In this document: positions 6,823 to 10,191 of the stretch, in pieces
Layout of the letters: each line of letters starts with the position of its first letter
Numbering within the stretch: the stretch's first letter is position 1
Assembly (NCBI RefSeq): GCF_000193735.1
Contig: NZ_AEPF01000042.1
Location: 1 to 10,191 of the forward strand
Source: Neisseria sicca 4320
GTDB lineage: Bacteria; Pseudomonadota; Gammaproteobacteria; Burkholderiales; Neisseriaceae
Reading direction: 5' to 3'
DNA length: 10,191 nt
The notes under the pieces: model-generated
The model's input: the letters and a program-made list of their open reading frames with translations, nothing else
What the model was told of the DNA's origin: nothing
Database searches by the model: none
Position numbers and translations under genes: made by a program

Positions 6823-6846
6823 GCTAAAGGGAATGACGAGGCTAAA
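6811..6846 (+). repeat. 18-bp tandem duplication at the dRS3 element edge
   Basis: GGGAATGACGGGGCTAAA (6811-6828) is followed directly by GGGAATGACGAGGCTAAA (6829-6846), one mismatch in 18. The first copy includes the end of the right dRS3, so the duplication probably arose after insertion or by slippage at the element boundary. Nothing recognisable follows until the terminator at 6947. Confidence 0.8.
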
Positions 6847-6946
6847 TAAGCTACTGTATCAAAGGTTAAATTATCCGCGATATACCAAAGCTCCCTCTTT
6901 CCCCCCCAAAGCAGAAAACCAATTCAGTATCCGTCAAACTTGTGAA

Positions 6947-6989
6947 AAGGTCGTCTGAGAACCGTATTTTTAGGTTTTCAGACGACCTT
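6947..6989 (-). terminator. DUS-pair terminator of ligE
   Basis: Perfect AGGTCGTCTGAA on the minus strand (6988-6977) pairs with a one-base variant ending in G (6948-6959) to form a 17-bp stem with one mismatch and a 9-nt loop. On the minus strand the stem is followed by TTTTCAC. It starts 15 bp after the ligE stop codon. Confidence 0.78.
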
Positions 6990-7003
6990 CCGACCATCCG
7001 CTT

Positions 7004-7822
7004 TTACCTGTCCGTCCTGACCCGCACAAACGTGGCAAATTTCGGCGTGCCTTTTTGTGTGAAGCCGCGGTAGCGGTATGTGATGACTGCGCCGATTTTG
7101 GGCGGGTTGTCGCGGTCTTTGTCTTTGAAGCCGCTGCCGATGCGGAATTCGCCGTGTTGGTTTTTGCAACCGACCGCGCCCAGCCGTCCGGCGTTGCGCC
7201 CTTTGCCTTCATAATGCCGCGTTACCGTGCATTCGTCGTCGTATTGGCTTTTCAGTTTCAATAATTGGCTGCTCCTGCCGCCGCTGTAACGCGATTCGGG
7301 CTGGCGCAGCATCACGCCTTCGCCGCCCTGCGCTTCGATTTGTTTTAAAAAATCCATCGCGTGCTGCCGGTCGCGCACTTTGGTTTGCGGGATGATGGTA
7401 ATCGGAGCGTTCGGATGAGTTTTCAGCCATTGCGTTGCGACGGTGAGGCGCTGGTAGAGATTACCCTGCGCTTTGGGTACGTCGAAAACGTGCAGGCGGA
7501 TGCCGCGCCAGTCGCCGGCAGACGAGCGCACGGCGGCGGAAATCTGTTCAAACTGTCCGCGCCCGCTATACAGCTCGCCGTCGAGCGGATAGGGCGGGAA
7601 CTGCGCGGTAAAACCTTTGGGCGGGGTAAACGCGTAGCCCTGCCTGCTGACCAGTTGCCGCCCGTCCCAATACGCGCGCACGCCGTCGAGCTTTTCGCTC
7701 ATCGCCCAGCCTGTAATGTCTTGGTCTTTGTATTCCTGCGCCAGCATCAAATCCGCGCCGAGCGCCGTTTGGATGAAAAAAGCGGCAAAAATCGGTATCA
7801 TGCCCTGCATTGAAGTTCTCAT
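7004..7822 (-). CDS. ligE: Exported ATP-dependent DNA ligase LigE (272 aa)
   Basis: LigE seals nicks in DNA using ATP and is predicted to act outside the cytoplasm. With the ATG at 7822 the protein begins MRTSMQGMIPIFAAFFIQTALGA, a signal peptide with likely cleavage after about residue 23. Motif I is SEKLDGVRAYWDG with the adenylated Lys44; later come LHVFDVPKA (motif III), GGEGVMLR (motif IV) and LLKLKSQYDDE (motif V). The C-terminal OB domain ends in YRYRGFTQKGTPKFATFVRVR. This minimal two-domain form matches the Lig E group of competent proteobacteria. AGGA lies 6 nt ahead of ATG 7822. A longer in-frame start at 7915 would bury the signal peptide and overlap a DUS. In naturally competent Neisseria the enzyme has been linked to handling of extracellular or incoming DNA and to biofilm. 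Confidence 0.9.
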   Translation of the reverse strand: MRTSMQGMIPIFAAFFIQTALGADLMLAQEYKDQDITGWAMSEKLDGVRAYWDGRQLVSRQGYAFTPPKGFTAQFPPYPLDGELYSGRGQFEQISAAVRSSAGDWRGIRLHVFDVPKAQGNLYQRLTVATQWLKTHPNAPITIIPQTKVRDRQHAMDFLKQIEAQGGEGVMLRQPESRYSGGRSSQLLKLKSQYDDECTVTRHYEGKGRNAGRLGAVGCKNQHGEFRIGSGFKDKDRDNPPKIGAVITYRYRGFTQKGTPKFATFVRVRTDR

Positions 7823-7939
7823 AAACGTTCCTGTAATGTGAGTGATTATTTCAAATATAATAATGATACCGCATAAGCAGACCGAAGGTCGTCTGAAAAT
7901 ATCCACCCCGTCCAACCACTACCCAAGGAATCCCGCATC
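7823..7939. promoter_or_regulatory. Divergent intergenic region between ligE and the MBL-fold gene
   Basis: This 117-bp region must hold the promoters of both divergent genes. An AT-rich centre contains TATAAT at 7856-7861 on the plus strand, without a good -35 partner at normal spacing. A single unpaired AGGTCGTCTGAA lies at 7886-7897. AAGGA at 7925-7929 is the ribosome binding site of the plus-strand gene. Confidence 0.5.
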
Positions 7940-8578
7940 ATGGCACTTCAAGCCGAAATCATTGCCGTTACCCCTTTCCGCCAAAACTGCACCCTTTTGT
8001 GGGATGACGAAACCCGCGAAGCCGTCCTGACCGATGTCGGCGGCGACGTTTCCTACCTCCTGCAAGAGCTGGACGCGAAAAACCTCACCCTGACCGCCAT
8101 TTGGCTGACCCACGGACACCTCGACCATGCCGGCGGCGTGGTGGAATTGCGCGAACACCGCCCCGTCCCCGTCATCGGCCCTCATGCGGACGACGGTTTC
8201 CTGCTCCAAGCCCTGCCCGAAACGACCGCCCAATACGGCTTTCCCGTTTCCCCCGCGTTCGAGCCGACCCGTTGGCTGACCGAAGGCGAAACGCTCAAGG
8301 TCGGCAGCCACGCCTTCCAAGTCCTGCACATCCCCGGCCACACGCCCGGCCACGTCGTTTTTTACTGCGCCGAAGCAGGGCTGCTTATCGCGGGCGACGT
8401 ACTGTTTTACGAAACCATAGGCAGAACCGACTTCCCGCGCGGCAACCACGCCGACCTCATCCATAATATCCGCACCAAACTGTTCGTCCTGCCCGAAGAC
8501 ACGCGCGTCATCGCCGGACACGGCAGAATGACCGACATCGGGCATGAAAAACGGCACAATCCGTTTTTTAAATCCTGA
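7940..8578 (+). CDS. Metallo-beta-lactamase-fold hydrolase, glyoxalase II-like (212 aa)
   Basis: This is a cytoplasmic binuclear metal hydrolase. The metal ligands are all present: THGHLDH (His58, His60, Asp62, His63), HIPGHTPGH (His134), AGDVLF (Asp153, bridging) and IAGHGR (His194). The length and the motif GRTDFPRGN resemble the E. coli YcbL type (type II/III glyoxalase II-like, thioesterase activity on S-lactoylglutathione). It lacks the C-terminal substrate-binding domain of classical GloB, so detoxification of lactoylglutathione is plausible but not certain. The ATG at 7940 has AAGGA 10 nt upstream. It is monocistronic, ending at a DUS hairpin 5 bp downstream. Persulfide dioxygenase (ETHE1-like) is an alternative but less likely. 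Confidence 0.9.
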   Translation: MALQAEIIAVTPFRQNCTLLWDDETREAVLTDVGGDVSYLLQELDAKNLTLTAIWLTHGHLDHAGGVVELREHRPVPVIGPHADDGFLLQALPETTAQYGFPVSPAFEPTRWLTEGETLKVGSHAFQVLHIPGHTPGHVVFYCAEAGLLIAGDVLFYETIGRTDFPRGNHADLIHNIRTKLFVLPEDTRVIAGHGRMTDIGHEKRHNPFFKS

Positions 8579-8583
8579 AAGCG

Positions 8584-8625
8584 AAAGGTCGTCTGAAACA
8601 CGGATAAGCGTTTCAGACGACCTTT
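8584..8625 (+). terminator. DUS-pair terminator of the MBL-fold gene
   Basis: Inverted AGGTCGTCTGAA copies (8586-8597 plus, 8612-8623 minus) form a perfect 16-bp stem with a 10-nt loop, followed by TTTAAAAAAATT. It ends the upstream transcript 11 bp before the sigma-54-like promoter begins. Confidence 0.82.
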
Positions 8626-8635
8626 TTAAAAAAAT

Positions 8636-8651
8636 TGGCATAAAACTTGCA
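8636..8651 (+). promoter_or_regulatory. Putative sigma-54 (RpoN) -24/-12 promoter
   Basis: TGGCATAAAACTTGCA matches the RpoN consensus TGGCAC-R-N4-TTGCW at every defined position except C to T at position 6. The invariant GG and GC doublets are 10 bp apart, as required. Transcription would start near 8661, about 248 nt upstream of the lipoprotein ATG. No other gene lies between. A weaker sigma-70 reading (TTGCAT, 18 nt, TAACAT) overlaps. Activator sites would be expected upstream, inside the MBL-fold gene; I cannot identify them. Confidence 0.5.
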
Positions 8652-8661
8652 TGGAATCTGA

Positions 8662-8908
8662 ACAAGAAATTAACATTTCGCCTTAAATTTGATTAAACAT
8701 CAAAATAAACAACCAGTAACGCGATTTTACCCGACCCGGACACACGCTTGCCTGAAGCCGATGTACTATCATTTCCAATTATATCCGTATGAAATTGTTA
8801 CAAAGTGACAATAAACGGCATCAGCACAAAGGGCAGCGTGCGGGTAAATCGTATTTTTCCATGCGGCAAAGGCATAACCGAAGCCGCCAACACGAAAAAG
8901 GATTAACC
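8662..8908 (+). other. Long leader ahead of the lipoprotein operon
   Basis: No convincing gene lies here. The first half is AT-rich and unstructured to the eye. An operator-like inverted repeat ATTGTTA-caaag-TGACAAT (8794-8812, one mismatch) lies about 100 nt before the ATG. An in-frame ATG at 8789 would add 40 basic residues ahead of the signal peptide but has no ribosome binding site. A small RNA or regulatory leader is possible. Confidence 0.35.
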
Positions 8909-9439
8909 ATGAAAACGTCCCGCATCGCCAAAACCGCCCTTTGCCTAGCTGCCGCAGCCGTATTGTCCGCCTGCGTCGGCAAAAGCCACGTTAAAGCCGA
9001 CGGAACGACGGACAACCCCGTCTTTCCGAAACCCTACTCCGTAACCTTCAACAAAAACCAAGGCACATTCCCGACCGCCGATGAACTCGAACAGATGAAA
9101 CCGGGTCTGAGCAAAGACGACATTTACAAAATCCTCGGCCGTCCGCACTACGATGAAGGTATGTTCGGCGTGCGCGAATGGAACTATCTCTTCCACTTCC
9201 GCACTCCCGGTGCTCCCGCCAATCCCGACATCGGCTCCGGCGTAGAAGGCATTACCACCTGCCAATACAAAGTCTTGTTTGACAAACACAAATACGCCCG
9301 CAGCTTCCATTGGAAAGCCGTCTTCCCAGAAGACGCCGTCTGCCCGCCCGTACAAGAAGTTGCCCCACAACCCGCGCCAGAACCTCAAATCATCATCCGC
9401 GAGGTTGCGCCCGAAACCCACCACCGCATCCGCAAATAA
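8909..9439 (+). CDS. BamE/SmpA-domain outer-membrane lipoprotein (176 aa)
   Basis: The N-terminus MKTSRIAKTALCLAAAAVLSAC is a lipoprotein signal peptide with lipidated Cys22 in the lipobox LSAC. The residue after it is Val, not Asp, consistent with sorting to the outer membrane. Residues about 55-100 (TADELEQMKPGLSKDDIYKI, LGRPHYDEGMFGVREWNYLF) match the SmpA/OmlA (BamE) domain pattern. The C-terminal tail is Pro-rich (VQEVAPQPAPEPQ) and ends in a basic stretch, THHRIRK, unlike E. coli BamE (113 aa). It may be the BamE subunit of the BAM complex or a paralogue with a periplasm-spanning tail. ATG 8909 was chosen because AAGGA lies 6 nt upstream and the signal peptide starts there. It is followed after 9 nt by the YkuD-family gene. 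Confidence 0.85.
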   Translation: MKTSRIAKTALCLAAAAVLSACVGKSHVKADGTTDNPVFPKPYSVTFNKNQGTFPTADELEQMKPGLSKDDIYKILGRPHYDEGMFGVREWNYLFHFRTPGAPANPDIGSGVEGITTCQYKVLFDKHKYARSFHWKAVFPEDAVCPPVQEVAPQPAPEPQIIIREVAPETHHRIRK

Positions 9440-9448
9440 CAGGAAAAC

Positions 9449-9880
9449 ATGCTTAAAAGAATCATCCTCGGCATATCACTGCTGACAGGGCTGAACAGCT
9501 TTGCAGCAGCCGATGCCGCCAAAGAATACATGCAACGCAAAAAAGTCATCGTCAACACCGCCAAAGCCGAGCTGTGTTTCACCGACGATGCCCAGTGTTA
9601 CCCCGTGCTCATCGGCAAAACCACGCCGAAAGGCACATTTGATATGCAGTTGATGAAGACTTCCAAACCCGGCTACGGTGGCGAAATCATCGGCTTCAAG
9701 CAGGAAAAAGACTTCCTCTTCGCCCTGCACCGCGTCTGGACGCTCAAACCCTCCGAACGCCGTATGCAGCGCATCGCTTCCAACGTCGTCTCCGACCGCG
9801 TCATCACCAACGGCTGCATCAACGTAACCGACAAAGTGTACGACAAATTGCGCCAATACTTTGTTTTGGAAGTAATTTGA
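9449..9880 (+). CDS. Exported L,D-transpeptidase (YkuD) family protein with variant active-site motif (143 aa)
   Basis: A signal peptide (MLKRIILGISLLTGLNSFAAA) sends the protein to the periplasm. The mature part is a minimal YkuD-like domain: VNTAKAELCFTDDAQCYPVLIGK, TPKGTF, His94 in LHRVW, and Cys123 in DRVITNGCINV. L,D-transpeptidases use this Cys to form or remove meso-DAP cross-links or to attach lipoprotein to peptidoglycan. The canonical SHGC is TNGC here, and the His-to-Thr distance is about 26 residues instead of 15-18, resembling DpaA/YafK-type divergent members. It could therefore be a hydrolase or lack cross-linking activity. Two other cysteines (in ELCFTDDAQCYP) might form a disulfide. 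AGGA lies 4 nt ahead of the ATG; the 9-nt gap to the lipoprotein gene indicates one operon. Confidence 0.83.
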   Translation: MLKRIILGISLLTGLNSFAAADAAKEYMQRKKVIVNTAKAELCFTDDAQCYPVLIGKTTPKGTFDMQLMKTSKPGYGGEIIGFKQEKDFLFALHRVWTLKPSERRMQRIASNVVSDRVITNGCINVTDKVYDKLRQYFVLEVI

Positions 9881-9905
9881 CGGGTTTCACCATATAGCAG
9901 GCATG

Positions 9906-9954
9906 AAAAAGGTCGTCTGAAAACTTGAAATTCAAGATTTCAGACGACCTTTTT
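9906..9954 (+). terminator. DUS-pair terminator of the lipoprotein/transpeptidase operon
   Basis: AGGTCGTCTGAA (9910-9921) and its inverse (9939-9950) form a 17-bp stem, extended inward by CTTGAA/TTCAAG with one mismatch between the two stems. The right arm ends in a T run and is followed by ATTGAC. Confidence 0.85.
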
Positions 9955-9986
9955 ATTGACTCGATACATACTTGGAGCAAGCGGTC

Positions 9987-10084
9987 CCGTAGCGTGGGCT
10001 TTGCCCGCGAAATTTACTGCTTAATAACCTGAATTAGTTATCTGTGTCCGAGCATTCATCTCGTGGGCAAAGCCCACGCTACGG
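9987..10084. repeat. 98-bp element with 24-bp inverted arms (MITE/REPIN-like)
   Basis: The arms (9987-10010 and 10061-10084) are inverted copies with one mismatch in 24. Each arm is itself a small hairpin: CGTGGGC-aaa-GCCCACG on the right is perfect, and the left has one G-U-compatible change. The 50-bp AT-rich core (TTAATAACCTGAATTAGTTA and flanks) has no gene. No target-site duplication is visible. The paired-hairpin layout is that of a non-autonomous dispersed repeat. Confidence 0.7.
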
Positions 10085-10106
10085 ATTGCTGTAACGGCAA
10101 CCTGTC

Positions 10107-10131
10107 CCTTCCCCCGTCCGACGGGGGAAGG
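10107..10131. repeat. G/C-rich palindrome, REP-like
   Basis: CCTTCCCCCGTC (10107-10118) and GACGGGGGAAGG (10120-10131) are perfect inverted repeats around a single C, followed by TTAGGATGGGGGTG. Such a palindrome with a G-rich tail is typical of extragenic repeats. The remaining sequence to the window end shows no supported gene. Confidence 0.55.
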
Positions 10132-10191
10132 TTAGGATGGGGGTGCCTTTGTGGCTTTAGGTAAGATCAAATTCGTTCAGCCCGTAGAGCC

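Noticed and set aside
6901..6907. Run of seven C as a phase-variable tract
   Set aside because: It lies in an intergenic region with no reading frame or well-placed promoter spacing that it could switch.
6847..6946. Correia-type element in the gap before the ligE terminator
   Set aside because: The TATAGTGGATTAA terminal repeat of Correia elements is not present; only AT-rich unique sequence and the C7 run are seen.
7823..7915. 31-residue N-terminal extension of LigE
   Set aside because: It would precede the signal peptide and run through a DUS; the ATG at 7822 has a good ribosome binding site.
7919..8665. Minus-strand frame of 248 aa opposite the MBL-fold gene
   Set aside because: The plus strand carries all metal-binding motifs; the antisense translation has no recognisable domain.
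8789..8908. 40-residue extension of the BamE-like lipoprotein
   Set aside because: It would put a basic stretch ahead of the lipoprotein signal peptide and has no ribosome binding site; the ATG at 8909 has AAGGA at 6 nt.

Overview
The window comes from a commensal Neisseria chromosome, most likely of the N. mucosa / N. sicca / N. macacae group. The main evidence is the DNA uptake sequence: most copies read AGGTCGTCTGAA, the 'AG-mucDUS' dialect described for that group, not the ATGCCGTCTGAA of N. meningitidis and N. gonorrhoeae. Most copies lie as inverted pairs that form transcription terminators. dRS3 repeats (attcccgcgcaggcgggaat) are a second Neisseria hallmark.

Left part (about 1-2230, minus strand): the replication module of a filamentous (Inoviridae) prophage of the Neisseria MDA/Nf type. 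In transcription order it has a 76-aa unknown protein, a rolling-circle Rep, a 103-aa probable ssDNA-binding protein and a 67-aa unknown protein, with tight spacing and good ribosome binding sites. The prophage runs off the left edge. I found no DUS in this block. Its Rep is split by a -1 frame change at a run of six G inside a GC-rich hairpin.

Middle part (about 2280-7003): a proton-coupled peptide transporter (POT family, plus strand) converges on pncC (nicotinamide-nucleotide amidase, minus strand) across a 46-bp perfect palindrome made from two DUS. Upstream of pncC, also on minus, is a prolyl oligopeptidase (S9A) with its catalytic triad intact. Together the transporter and peptidase suggest peptide import and cytoplasmic hydrolysis. 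The 411-bp gap after the peptidase start holds a promoter-like site, DUS copies of two dialects, and a dRS3-bounded repeat element with an 18-bp tandem duplication.

Right part (7004-10191): ligE, an exported ATP-dependent DNA ligase (minus), is divergent from a glyoxalase-II-like metallo-beta-lactamase-fold hydrolase (plus). Just past the terminator of that hydrolase lies a near-consensus sigma-54 promoter. It points at a two-gene envelope operon: a BamE/SmpA-domain lipoprotein and an exported YkuD-like L,D-transpeptidase family protein with a variant active-site motif. The right edge carries a 98-bp element with 24-bp inverted arms, then a separate G/C-rich palindrome; both look like dispersed chromosomal repeats.

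No rRNA, tRNA or CRISPR array was seen. The most interesting items are the split Rep, the sigma-54 promoter with its roughly 250-nt leader, the mixed DUS dialects, and the lipoprotein/transpeptidase pair.
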